61,985 bases of DNA, from positions 1 to 61,985 of the forward strand of contig JAFTFG010000013.1 of the NCBI GenBank assembly GCA_017449675.1, read 5' to 3'. Source of the stretch: Prevotella sp. (GTDB lineage Bacteria > Bacteroidota > Bacteroidia > Bacteroidales > Bacteroidaceae). The notes beneath the pieces are model-generated. The model was not told where the DNA came from, made no database searches, and saw only the letters and a list, made by a program, of their open reading frames with translations. The position numbers and the translations under genes were made by a program. Below are positions 15,416 through 24,030 of this stretch, in pieces. How positions within the stretch are numbered: position 1 is the first letter of the stretch; each line of letters starts with the position of its first letter.

Positions 15416-17061
15416 GCCACTTTCTTGGATTCCTTCTTCTGGGGGGCTTGCGGGAACGCCTTGTTGTTGTGGAAGACTTTCAGTGTCTCCAGAATAGCCG
15501 GGTCGTCTTCATTGAGATACTCCAGCCATGCCTGCTCACTCATCATGTTGTAGATGATGCGGCTGTTGATATAGCGCTCCAAGAGTTTATGTGACCGTTG
15601 GATCATGAGATTGCGACGTTTGAGTCCGTTCTTCTCAGCATAGTTGGCAAATTTCTCTACGGTATTCTGCTTAAGCAGGTATTTCTCCATCTCCTTGACG
15701 GTCTTGAACTCACTCAGCAGTTGACGGTTCTGGTCTGTATAGTCGAAGGCGAACTGTAGGATCTGTCCGCTCATCGAAGCCTGTTTGTAGTAAGAAGTGA
15801 CATCCGTGGTGTCCTCTGCAACAAAGATATCAGGGGTGATTCCACCGCCACCGAATACCTCCCGGCCGATACGGGTCTTATAGGCCGGACCGGTATGCTT
15901 GATACTGTCTTGTGAGAAGAACTCACCATGTTGATAACGGGTCAGGAGGTCTTCCTCATAGTCTTTGTTATCCCCTGAGACATATGGTTTCTGAATACAA
16001 CGTCCTGAGGGGGAGTAGTAGCGGGCAATGGTCAGACGGATCATCGAGCCGTCGTTGAAAGCCATGGGCTTCTGTACGAGGCCCTTACCGAAGGACCGAC
16101 GACCGATAATGGTACCACGGTCGTTATCCTGAATGGCACCAGCCAGGATCTCGCTGGCTGATGCGGAGCCCTCGTCAATCAAGATCACCAAAGGAATCTG
16201 TTGATAGGATCCTCTTCCGTCACTGCGATACTCTTGTCGGGCAGATTTCCGTCCCTGGGTGTATACAATCAGTTCTCCTTTGGGCAGGAACTCATTGGCA
16301 ATCTGTACGGCAGACTCCAGATAGCCTCCTGTATTGCCTCTCAGGTCGATGGTCAGGTTCTCAAAATCCTGTTGTGACAACTTAGCCAGTGCGATGAGCA
16401 GTTCTGGATAGGTATTCTCGCCGAAGTTCTTCAGACGGATATACCCCGTCTTGTCATCCAGCATATAGGTAGCCGTCACGCTCTTGGTAGGGATGTCACC
16501 ACGTGTGACGACGATGTCTCGGATTTTCTTCTCACCATAACGAAGAATACCCAACTTGACCTTGGTATCTTTCGGTCCTTTCAAACGATGCATGGCCTCT
16601 TCATTGGTGAGGGTCTTCCCTGTAAAGGGCTGGTCGTCCACCTTGATGATCTTGTCACCGGCAATGACTCCTGCTCTTTCCGCAGGACCGTTACTGATCA
16701 CCTGTTGTACATGGAGCGTGTCCTGCCGGATGGTGAATTCAATACCGATACCAGAGAAAGAACCTTTCAGGTCATCATTGGCAATCTGCATGTCTTTGGC
16801 GGCGATATAAACGGAGTGGGGGTCCAGTTCGGCCAGGATCTGCGGCATGGCCTTCTCTACAAGGTCATTCACATTGACCGTGTCTACATACTGATCGTCC
16901 ACCAGTCGTAATAAGTTATTCAACTTGTTACTGCTGGAGTTGATGATACTCAGTCGGTTACCCGAATAATGGTTGGCGTAGAAGGTACCGATGAGGATAC
17001 CGACGACGACGCTGATGGCCATCAACAAGGGTGTAAAGCGGTTATTTCTTTTCTCTTTCAT
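15412..17061 (-). CDS. S41 family C-terminal processing protease
   Basis: The 549-residue protein has an N-terminal membrane anchor (about 13-29), a PDZ domain (ISNGPAERAGVIAGDKIIKV), and the S41 core with the Ser nucleophile in IDEGSASASEILAGAIQDND and the Lys in GRRSFGKGLVQKP. The long C-terminal extension is rich in charged residues and ends with a Lys-rich tail. It is a CtpA/Prc-like periplasmic protease that trims exported proteins. Its stop and start form ATGA overlaps with both neighbouring genes, so translation is coupled throughout. Confidence 0.94.
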   Translation of the reverse strand: MKEKRNNRFTPLLMAISVVVGILIGTFYANHYSGNRLSIINSSSNKLNNLLRLVDDQYVDTVNVNDLVEKAMPQILAELDPHSVYIAAKDMQIANDDLKGSFSGIGIEFTIRQDTLHVQQVISNGPAERAGVIAGDKIIKVDDQPFTGKTLTNEEAMHRLKGPKDTKVKLGILRYGEKKIRDIVVTRGDIPTKSVTATYMLDDKTGYIRLKNFGENTYPELLIALAKLSQQDFENLTIDLRGNTGGYLESAVQIANEFLPKGELIVYTQGRKSARQEYRSDGRGSYQQIPLVILIDEGSASASEILAGAIQDNDRGTIIGRRSFGKGLVQKPMAFNDGSMIRLTIARYYSPSGRCIQKPYVSGDNKDYEEDLLTRYQHGEFFSQDSIKHTGPAYKTRIGREVFGGGGITPDIFVAEDTTDVTSYYKQASMSGQILQFAFDYTDQNRQLLSEFKTVKEMEKYLLKQNTVEKFANYAEKNGLKRRNLMIQRSHKLLERYINSRIIYNMMSEQAWLEYLNEDDPAILETLKVFHNNKAFPQAPQKKESKKVA

Positions 17062-17489
17062 GCTTCTTCAGTGTTTAGGTAGATGGTTTCTATTCCCGCA
17101 CGTTTCAGCAGGTCGATGCCGTCTGTCAAACGGTATTGCTCACCATAGACCACCCGTTTGATACCGGCCTGTATGATCAGTTTGGCACATTCAATACAGG
17201 GTGATGCTGTGATGTAGATGGTCGATCCGTCACTGTTGTTACTGGAACGGGCGAGTTTTGTGATGGCATTGGCCTCGGCATGCAGCACGTAAGGCTTGGT
17301 CACGTTATTCTCATCCTCACAGATATTCTCGAATCCGCTAGGTGTACCATTATAGCCATCACTGATAATCATACCGTCCTTGACAACCAGTGCTCCTACT
17401 TGTCGTCGCTGGCAATAGGAGTTCTGGGCCCATATCTTGGCCATCTTCAGATAGCGCAGGTCGAAGTTCTTTTGTTTTTCTGTATTCAT
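17058..17489 (-). CDS. dCMP deaminase family protein
   Basis: From the ATG at 17489 the protein is 143 residues; a longer frame to 17549 would run into the end of the M3 peptidase gene and adds a non-family N-terminus (MPCSSETVSNPTKPIRP), so I chose the shorter start. The zinc-binding motifs are VLHAEANAI (HAE) and ASPCIECAKLIIQ (PCxxC). It deaminates dCMP to dUMP for thymidylate synthesis, like ComEB-type enzymes. It overlaps the S41 gene by 4 nt. Confidence 0.93.
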   Translation of the reverse strand: MNTEKQKNFDLRYLKMAKIWAQNSYCQRRQVGALVVKDGMIISDGYNGTPSGFENICEDENNVTKPYVLHAEANAITKLARSSNNSDGSTIYITASPCIECAKLIIQAGIKRVVYGEQYRLTDGIDLLKRAGIETIYLNTEEA

Positions 17490-17502
17490 GAGTAGAATGG
17501 GT

Positions 17503-19614
17503 CTAATGGGTTTTGTTGGGTTTGATACCGTTTCGCTTGAGCAGGGCATCTATGGTGGGCTCTCCGCCACGGAAGCGTTTGTAGAGCGTCATGGGGTGTT
17601 CCGTGCCTCCTCGTGAGAGGATATTGTCTCTGAAACTTTGTGCGGTCTTTGGGTCGAAGATACCATGCCGCTTAAAGACACTGAAGGCATCGGCATCCAG
17701 TACTTCCGCCCATTTATAACTGTAGTAACCTGCCGCATAGCCACCGGCCATGATATGGGAGAACTGTACCGTCATACAGGTGTCGGGCAACTGTTCTCCG
17801 AGGATGGCTTTCTTCCAGGCCTCCTTCTCGAAGGGGATGATGTTGTCGGTGAACTCGTCTTTCTTCGTGTAGTATGCCATGTCCAGCAGTCCCAGACTTA
17901 CCTGTCGCAGACAGGCTGTCGCTGCCATGAAGTTACGGCTCTTGACGATGCGTTGTATCAGTTCATCGGGTAAAGGCTCACCAGTCTGATAGTGGAAGGC
18001 GAAGGTACGCAGGAAATCTTTCTCGACAGCGAAGTTCTCCATAAACTGCGACGGCAACTCTACGAAGTCCCACCATACGTTGGTTCCGCTGAGGCTCTCA
18101 AAACGGGTGTTGGCAAACATCCCGTGCAGGGAATGGCCAAACTCATGCAGGAAGGTCTCCACTTCTCCCAGTGTCAGCAGGGCAGGCTTCTCATCTGTCG
18201 GTTTGGTGAGGTTCATCACCACACTGACATGCGGACGGATATTCTCACCTTTCTTCGTCATCCATTGTCCTTGGTATCCTGTCATCCAGGCACCACCCTG
18301 TTTACCCTTACGCGGGTGGAAATCAGCATAGAAGACGGCGAGATAGGAGCCGTCCTTGTCATAGACCTCGTAAGCCTTCACATCGGGATGGTATACGGGG
18401 ATGTCCTTATTCTCTTTGAAGGTAATGCCGTACAGGCGGTTGGCGAGGCCGAAGACTCCGTCAATCACTTTCGACAGTTCGAAATAGGGACGTAGCATCT
18501 CTGCATCAAGATTGTATTTCTTCATCTGCAACTGATGACTATAGAAGGCGGCATCCCAAGGCATCATCTTGGTTTTTGCCTTTTGGCTTTTGGCTTTCGA
18601 CTTTTCCTTCATCTCAAAGAGTTTCCACAACTCGTCACGCTCCTTGATGGCAGTCGGCTTATAAGCGTCAATCAGGTCGTCAAGCAGTCGGTATACATTG
18701 CGTACATTCGATGCCATACGATGTTTCAACACGTAGTCGGCATAGGTCTTATAGCCCAACAGTTGAGCAATCTCCCTGCGCAGGTTGACAAGGCGCTTGC
18801 AGATCTCTATATTATTCTCATTATTGTCATGGGTACATACCGTATTACGAGCCATATACAACTGTTTACGCAGTTCTCTTTGGGTGGAGTAGGTCATAAA
18901 CGGGGAATAACTGGGAATATCAAGGGTAAACAGCCAACCTTTCTGGCTGTTAGCATTTGGCTTTTGGCTGTTCGCTTCTTTCCATGCCAATGCGGCAGCC
19001 TCCCGAGCGGTATCGGGCAGTCCGTCCAACTGTTTCTCATCAGTGATTTCGAGCGTGAAGGCCTTATTCTCCTTCAACAGGTTCTGCGAGAATTGCAATG
19101 AGAGCATGGAAGCCTCTTCCGTCAGTTGACGCAGGCGTTCCTTTCCTGCCTCATCAAGTAGAGCACCGCTACGGACAAATCCCTCATAACAGTTATCCAG
19201 AAGCATCTTCTCTTCCGGAGTCAGCCTACGGTGGTGCAGGTGTACTTGTCTGATGCGCTCAAACAGTTTGGGGTTGAGGCGCATGTCATTGGCATGCTGG
19301 GTCAGGATGGGTTGCATCTTCTGAGCCAGGGCGTCCATCTCGTCATTGGTCTCTGCACTGAGCAGGTTGAAAAAGACGGTCGACACTTTCTCCAGCAGGT
19401 CGTAATAACCGTTATCATCGTCAAAGGGATTCAGAATGGTATTGTCGAAAGTCGGCTTCTCGGGGTTGTTGATTGTCTTTTCGAGATATTCGTTATCCCG
19501 TCGGATACCCTCCATGAAAGCCTCCTCGAAGTCCTCCAGTCGGATACGGTCAAACGGAACCACGTCATGTGGCGTTCCGTATGGTTTTAGAAAAGGGTTG
19601 TTATGCTCACTCAT
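17503..19614 (-). CDS. M3 family metallopeptidase (dipeptidyl carboxypeptidase type)
   Basis: The 703-residue protein starts NPFLKPYGTPHDVVPFDRI and carries the zinc motif FLHEFGHSLHGMF with the downstream Glu typical of M3 (thimet oligopeptidase/Dcp). It has no signal peptide, so it probably degrades peptides in the cytoplasm or periplasm. Two short low-complexity insertions are present: ANSQKPNANSQKGW (about 220) and KEKSKAKSQKAKTK (about 345), both encoded by AGCCAAAAGCCAAA-like microrepeats. It heads the operon with the dCMP deaminase, 13 nt apart. Confidence 0.93.
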   Translation of the reverse strand: MSEHNNPFLKPYGTPHDVVPFDRIRLEDFEEAFMEGIRRDNEYLEKTINNPEKPTFDNTILNPFDDDNGYYDLLEKVSTVFFNLLSAETNDEMDALAQKMQPILTQHANDMRLNPKLFERIRQVHLHHRRLTPEEKMLLDNCYEGFVRSGALLDEAGKERLRQLTEEASMLSLQFSQNLLKENKAFTLEITDEKQLDGLPDTAREAAALAWKEANSQKPNANSQKGWLFTLDIPSYSPFMTYSTQRELRKQLYMARNTVCTHDNNENNIEICKRLVNLRREIAQLLGYKTYADYVLKHRMASNVRNVYRLLDDLIDAYKPTAIKERDELWKLFEMKEKSKAKSQKAKTKMMPWDAAFYSHQLQMKKYNLDAEMLRPYFELSKVIDGVFGLANRLYGITFKENKDIPVYHPDVKAYEVYDKDGSYLAVFYADFHPRKGKQGGAWMTGYQGQWMTKKGENIRPHVSVVMNLTKPTDEKPALLTLGEVETFLHEFGHSLHGMFANTRFESLSGTNVWWDFVELPSQFMENFAVEKDFLRTFAFHYQTGEPLPDELIQRIVKSRNFMAATACLRQVSLGLLDMAYYTKKDEFTDNIIPFEKEAWKKAILGEQLPDTCMTVQFSHIMAGGYAAGYYSYKWAEVLDADAFSVFKRHGIFDPKTAQSFRDNILSRGGTEHPMTLYKRFRGGEPTIDALLKRNGIKPNKTH

Positions 19615-19638
19615 ACTAACGTTCTCACTTTAATCGTG

Positions 19639-19646
19639 CAAAATTA
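19639..19646 (-). promoter_or_regulatory. -7 box for the M3 peptidase operon
   Basis: TAATTTTG on the minus strand, 24 nt upstream of the start. Confidence 0.5.
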
Positions 19647-19701
19647 CTGTTTTTCACTGAAAATGCAGCAGGATTAAAAAGAATTAACGCTTAAGAGAAG
19701 A

Positions 19702-19737
19702 CAAAAAGAGGACCGGCATCTTAGATGTCAGTCCTCA
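19702..19737 (-). terminator. Terminator of the fructokinase operon
   Basis: On the minus strand GAGGAC pairs with GTCCTC around an inner imperfect stem, followed by TTTTTG. It lies 20 nt after the fructokinase stop. Confidence 0.75.
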
Positions 19738-19757
19738 TAGGTGCTCAATGCTGTTAC

Positions 19758-20642
19758 TTATTTTACTTTCGCAACGAGTTCTGCGGGATATTTCGGCATC
19801 GCTCCGTTCTGGGTGCAGACATAGGCGCTGACCTCAACGGCAATGCGGTGGGCTTCCTCAACGGGTTTGCCATTCAGGATAGCGGCACAGAAGGAGCCTG
19901 TGAAAGAGTCACCGGCACCTACAGTATCGGCAACCTCCACCTTGGGAGTGGGTTGGAAGGAGTGCTGACCATCTGCCGTGAACACATGGCTGCCGTTGGT
20001 GCCACAGGTCAGGACGAGCATCTGCAGACTATAGTCTTTCACCATCTGCTCGCAGACCTTGGCATCATCCAAGTCCTGATAGCCGAACATACGTGCCACG
20101 ACCACCAGTTCCTCGTCGTTGATCTTCAAGATGTTACAACGCTTGAACGACTCCTCCAGTATCTCCTTGGAGAAGAACTGCTGACGCAGGTTGATATCAC
20201 AGATCTTGATGCAGTCTTTGGGAGTCGTGTCGAGGAACTGCTGGATGGTCTGGCGACTGACGATGTTACGCTGGGCAAGAGAACCGAAGCAGACGGCACG
20301 GCAGTTACGGGCGGCTTCCTCTATCTCCTTGGAGAAGGGGATGTTGTCCCACGCTACATTCTCCTTGATCTCGTAGGTGGGGATGCCCTCACCCGTCAGG
20401 GTCACCTGTACGGTACCCGTAGCGTACGGTACTCGTGGCATCAGGTATTTCAAACCGTTCTGTTCCAGTGCCTCAATGGTCTCTTCGGCAAGTTTGTCCT
20501 CACCCAACGCACTGACGGCGAGTGTGTCCAGTCCGAACTGTCCTGCATGGTAAGCGAAGTTGGCAGGAGCACCGCCCAGTTTCTTTCCTTCGGGCAGCAT
20601 GTCCCATAATGCCTCGCCCAGTCCTATAATCAGATTCTTCAT
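19758..20642 (-). CDS. Fructokinase (PfkB family)
   Basis: The 294-residue protein has the PfkB signatures: KLGGAPANFAYHAGQFGLD at about 21-39 and DTVGAGDSFTGSFCAAIL, whose Asp245 is the catalytic base. Position 1-20 (IIGLGEALWDMLPEG) is that of bacterial fructokinases. It phosphorylates fructose released from fructan inside the cell, feeding glycolysis. It is last in the operon GH32 - MFS transporter - fructokinase, 15 nt after the transporter. Regulated with the fructan locus through the shared promoter upstream of GH32. Confidence 0.93.
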   Translation of the reverse strand: MKNLIIGLGEALWDMLPEGKKLGGAPANFAYHAGQFGLDTLAVSALGEDKLAEETIEALEQNGLKYLMPRVPYATGTVQVTLTGEGIPTYEIKENVAWDNIPFSKEIEEAARNCRAVCFGSLAQRNIVSRQTIQQFLDTTPKDCIKICDINLRQQFFSKEILEESFKRCNILKINDEELVVVARMFGYQDLDDAKVCEQMVKDYSLQMLVLTCGTNGSHVFTADGQHSFQPTPKVEVADTVGAGDSFTGSFCAAILNGKPVEEAHRIAVEVSAYVCTQNGAMPKYPAELVAKVK

Positions 20643-20657
20643 AATATATCCTATTCT

Positions 20658-21821
20658 TTAGTGTTTAACCTTATTGATGAATGTAAAGAGGTAGATGACA
20701 CCTACCGCCATGACGGCAACGGCACCAGCCTGTCCTACAGCGTCACTGCAGAAGCCCATAATGAGGGGGAATACAGTACCGCCGAAGAGTCCCATGATCA
20801 TCAGTCCGGAAACCTCGTTCTGCTTGTCGGGGACAGAGAGCAGTGCCTCTGAGAAGGCCATTGAGAAGATGTTGGAGTTGCCATAGCCTACCAGTGCGAT
20901 AGCGGTATAGAGTACCATCTTCGACTGACCGCCGAACATCAGTGCCATCGAGATAGCCATCAGTACGACACTGATGATAAAGAACCAGCGGGTCTTCATC
21001 ACACGGAGGAAGAACGAACCCGTCAGGGCACCGATGGTACGGAAGATAAAGTAGAGGGAGGTGGCGAAGGCTGCCTCGTTGAGCGTCATACCCACACGCT
21101 CCATCAACAGTTTGGGAGCAGTGGTGTTGGTGCCCACGTCGATTCCCACATGGCACATGATGGCAAGGAACGACAGGAGCACGATGGGTTTACCCAACAG
21201 GCGCAGACAGTCCATGAAAGACGACGACTTGCCCTCGGTGAGTTCCTCATGGATGGGTGTCACCCATAGCAAGGCAGAGGTCAGTACGCCTACGACGAAA
21301 TAGATCAGGAACAATACCCGCCAGTCGTAACCGAAGGAGGGGATGACCTGTGTGGCTCCCCACATGGCCAGATAAGGAGCGAGGAAAGAGGCGATAGCCT
21401 TCACAAACTGTCCGAAGGTCAGGGTGGAGGCGAGGTTCTTGTCACCGATAATCAGCATGGCGAGTGGGTTGATACTGGTCTGCATCAGCGCATTACCGAT
21501 GCCAAGCAGAGAGAAGGCAACGAGCATCACGCCGAAGGAATAGCCCAATAGGGGAATGAACAGTGACACTACCGTCACGATCAGTGAGAGTAACACGGTC
21601 TTCTTACGTCCGATCTTGTTCATCAGCATGCCCGTCGGCACGGAGAAGATCAGGAACCAGAAGAATACCAGTGAGGGGAAGATGTTCGCTACGGAGTCGC
21701 TGAGTGCGAGGTCTTCTTTCACATAGTTCGATGCGATGCCCACCAGGTCAACGAAGCCCATGCAGAAGAAGCAGAGCATCACAGGAATCAGATAAATCGA
21801 TTTGTTGGTATTGTTTGCCAT
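20658..21821 (-). CDS. MFS sugar transporter, probably fructose importer
   Basis: The 387-residue protein has about twelve membrane helices and the MFS loop motif GMLMNKIGRKKTVLLSL (about 65-80). It belongs to the FucP/GlcP-like sugar:proton symporter group. Its place between GH32 and fructokinase, only 4 nt after GH32, indicates that it brings fructose, or possibly sucrose or short fructans, across the inner membrane. No binding residues can be assigned from sequence alone. Confidence 0.9.
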   Translation of the reverse strand: MANNTNKSIYLIPVMLCFFCMGFVDLVGIASNYVKEDLALSDSVANIFPSLVFFWFLIFSVPTGMLMNKIGRKKTVLLSLIVTVVSLFIPLLGYSFGVMLVAFSLLGIGNALMQTSINPLAMLIIGDKNLASTLTFGQFVKAIASFLAPYLAMWGATQVIPSFGYDWRVLFLIYFVVGVLTSALLWVTPIHEELTEGKSSSFMDCLRLLGKPIVLLSFLAIMCHVGIDVGTNTTAPKLLMERVGMTLNEAAFATSLYFIFRTIGALTGSFFLRVMKTRWFFIISVVLMAISMALMFGGQSKMVLYTAIALVGYGNSNIFSMAFSEALLSVPDKQNEVSGLMIMGLFGGTVFPLIMGFCSDAVGQAGAVAVMAVGVIYLFTFINKVKH

Positions 21822-21825
21822 ATTC

Positions 21826-23517
21826 TTAGAAAGGATAAATAGTTACTTTTGCTTGATTGGTCACCTTGAGCGTGTTATAGGGCTCTGTGGGGAACACGAG
21901 GTTGGTCATCGCCATACGTCCCTCTGCGTCGAAGGCCTCGATAGAGCAGTGGTCGATGAAGATGCGCAGTTGTTTCACGGCACCGTAGGTGGGGGCTGTC
22001 GTCACACAGGGGAATGCCTCACTGAAACTGGCGTAACTGCGGGTGCGGTCCATCGAGAAGGTGTTTTTAATCGCATCATACTTCATGACCACCTGCTCGC
22101 CCAGGGAGTTGGAGAAGGTGATCTCTGTCGAGCCTTTCAGGTCGATGACGAGTTCTCCCGTCTGGGGCAGTCTCTTGTCGGTCTTCCCACGGAGGGCAAG
22201 CATCTCCTTGGAGGGTGTCACTCCACAGTATATCTGTCCGTTGTACTCGAAGAGGTCGAGGTCACGGGGAATACTGTTGGCACTGCGGAACTGTTTGGTG
22301 GGTACTTGGTTGGCATACTGCCAGTTCGACATCCAGGCAAGGGCGATCTTCCTGCCCTCTGGCGCATTGTCGAAGGTAACGGTGGCATAGTGGTCCTTGC
22401 CATAGTCCATCCAACGGGTGTCCTTGTGCTCGCAGGTGAACTTCTTACCGTCGAAGTCACCGATGAAATACTGGGTGGCACTACCTCCGAAGGGACCACC
22501 GGGGTTGATATTGCATATCAGCATCCATTTCTGTTTGCCAGTACCACGAACAGGTAGTTTCATGAGGTCAGGACACTCCCATACACCGTCATGACAACCG
22601 TACTCCTTGCCGAACGAACTCTCATAGGTCCAGTCCTTCAGATTGTCAGAGGAGTAGATGCGCATCTCCTGTCCGACGGCAAGCACCAGGTTCCACTTCT
22701 TGATATCGGCATTCCAGAATGCCTTCGGGTCACGGAAGTCCTCCTCATTGCTCACCAAGATGGGATTACCAGCGTATTTCTCAAAGGTCTTACCGTTATC
22801 CTTGGATATCGCCATCGACTGCACCTGACTCTTACCTGCCGAGGTGTAGAAGGCGACCACCTGGTTGTTCTCCTTATCTACTACGCAGGAACCACTGAAG
22901 ATGTCACCCAAGGCATCAGGCTCGATGGCGGTAGGCTGTGCCTCCCAGTGGATGAGGTCTTTTGACGTGGAGTGTCCCCAGGTCATATTCTCCCACATCG
23001 AACCGTAGGGGTTCCACTGGTAATATAAATGATACACCCCGTCCTTGTAGAACATTCCATTGGGATCATTCATCCAGCCATAGACGGGGGTATGATGGTA
23101 CTGTGGGCGGAACTTCTCACGATTGGCGGTGTCGAAGGTGTCACTCTGCTTCATCTCCTGCCAGCAGAGGAAGTCCTTCATGGCACCCGTGAAACGGCGG
23201 TCACCATAGAAAGTGATGTCGAGTAGGAGTTGAGAGCCATTCCTCATTCCTAGTTTCTCATTAATAATTTCTAAAGGTACGTAATAGTCTACCTTGTCTA
23301 CTGCCAGGCGCACGTTCAGCGACTTCACCTGCTGTCCTTTCACCAAGATACGGATATTGGCATTCTCTTCCCGCTCCTGAACGGGCAGCAGCAGATAGCG
23401 GCTCTTCACCTCCACCCGTTGCATGGCATGACTCTTGCCCAGTACTTGTGGCTTTTGTGCCGACGCTCCTGTGAGGGTCAGCAGTGAAACCAGCATCGTC
23501 ATTAACACTTTCTTCAT
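21826..23517 (-). CDS. GH32 exo-fructanase, periplasmic
   Basis: The 563-residue enzyme has a signal peptide (MKKVLMTMLVSLLTLTGASA), an N-terminal DUF4980-type domain (about 22-135), the five-bladed propeller and a C-terminal beta-sandwich. The three catalytic motifs are present: GWMNDPNG with nucleophile Asp151, FRDPKAF with Asp263, and VWECPD with acid/base Glu314. It hydrolyses levan, inulin or sucrose-type beta-fructosides to fructose. Absence of a lipobox suggests a periplasmic location. First gene of the GH32-MFS-fructokinase operon, with a fructan operator upstream. Confidence 0.94.
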   Translation of the reverse strand: MKKVLMTMLVSLLTLTGASAQKPQVLGKSHAMQRVEVKSRYLLLPVQEREENANIRILVKGQQVKSLNVRLAVDKVDYYVPLEIINEKLGMRNGSQLLLDITFYGDRRFTGAMKDFLCWQEMKQSDTFDTANREKFRPQYHHTPVYGWMNDPNGMFYKDGVYHLYYQWNPYGSMWENMTWGHSTSKDLIHWEAQPTAIEPDALGDIFSGSCVVDKENNQVVAFYTSAGKSQVQSMAISKDNGKTFEKYAGNPILVSNEEDFRDPKAFWNADIKKWNLVLAVGQEMRIYSSDNLKDWTYESSFGKEYGCHDGVWECPDLMKLPVRGTGKQKWMLICNINPGGPFGGSATQYFIGDFDGKKFTCEHKDTRWMDYGKDHYATVTFDNAPEGRKIALAWMSNWQYANQVPTKQFRSANSIPRDLDLFEYNGQIYCGVTPSKEMLALRGKTDKRLPQTGELVIDLKGSTEITFSNSLGEQVVMKYDAIKNTFSMDRTRSYASFSEAFPCVTTAPTYGAVKQLRIFIDHCSIEAFDAEGRMAMTNLVFPTEPYNTLKVTNQAKVTIYPF

Positions 23518-23552
23518 GTCTTTTCGTTTTTAGTTATTCAATCAATCTGCTG

Positions 23553-23628
23553 CAAAATTACACGTTTTCCCCATTTCATCGTGTAAATAATGATTCAAAA
23601 ACTAACAAAAAACGTTCATGAAACAAAA
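23553..23628 (-). promoter_or_regulatory. Fructan operon promoter and bipartite operator (GH32-MFS-fructokinase)
   Basis: The minus strand has TAATTTTG (23553-23560) as -7 box. On the plus strand, exactly 29 nt beyond it, is ATGATTCAAAAACTAA (23590-23605), and at 52 nt CGTTCATGAAACAAA (23613-23627). The same two sequences at the same distances occur at three other promoters of the locus (31915, 35369, 42077). They are likely binding sites for the AraC domains of the membrane regulators. Confidence 0.8.
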
Positions 23629-23639
23629 TTGCTAGATAA

Positions 23640-23910
23640 ATACTACCTTTCTTAACTTGATTTCTTGATATAGTATAGGACGTTGGAATAAGGATGTTAT
23701 GAAAATAATTGACAGGACTTCCCTGCAGCCCTCCGAAAATGAATCCGGACGGAGCGGAAGGGCAATCGGAACGGAGCGGATTGGTGTTTTGCTGCCTTAC
23801 GATCGACCTTCTGCTCCGTTTGGATTTAACGATATGTGCAACTTGTTGAAACATAGGTAGTTGCGCATTTTATTATCCTCTTTTGAATTGTCTTGACATT
23901 TGAAGTGTGA
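23640..23910. other. Non-coding stretch with nothing recognised
   Basis: Between the fructan promoter and the upstream operon's terminator there are only short frames without family features. Two nearly repeated phrases (GGACGGAGCGGAAGGG, GGAACGGAGCGGATTGG) occur near 23748 and 23770. No RNA gene is seen. Confidence 0.3.
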
Positions 23911-23914
23911 TACA

Positions 23915-23968
23915 ATTCCGCCCAGACTCCATTCCGCCCAGACTCCATTTCGAGAGTCTGGGCGGAGT
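23915..23968 (-). terminator. Terminator after the surface GH32 operon, with a 16-bp tandem duplication
   Basis: CGCCCAGACTC pairs with GAGTCTGGGCG across a short loop (about 23936-23965). The segment ATTCCGCCCAGACTCC is present twice in tandem (23915-23930, 23931-23946), so either copy could form the stem's arm. It ends the SusC1-SusD1-DUF4960-GH32 transcript. Confidence 0.7.
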
Positions 23969-23972
23969 AAAA

Positions 23973-24030
23973 AGATTCCTGAAAACAATCTTTTAAATGA
24001 ATAACCAACTATTAACTACTAATCTCTAAT
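23973..24030. repeat. 58-bp perfect repeat, copy A
   Basis: Identical over 58 bp to 35530-35587. It covers the stop codon of the surface GH32 gene and the short 3' untranslated region before the terminator. The matching copy sits in the same place after the second DUF4960 gene. Confidence 0.95.

Noticed and set aside
19725-20609. 294-residue plus-strand frame
   Set aside because: Complete antisense of the fructokinase gene, which has clear PfkB motifs.
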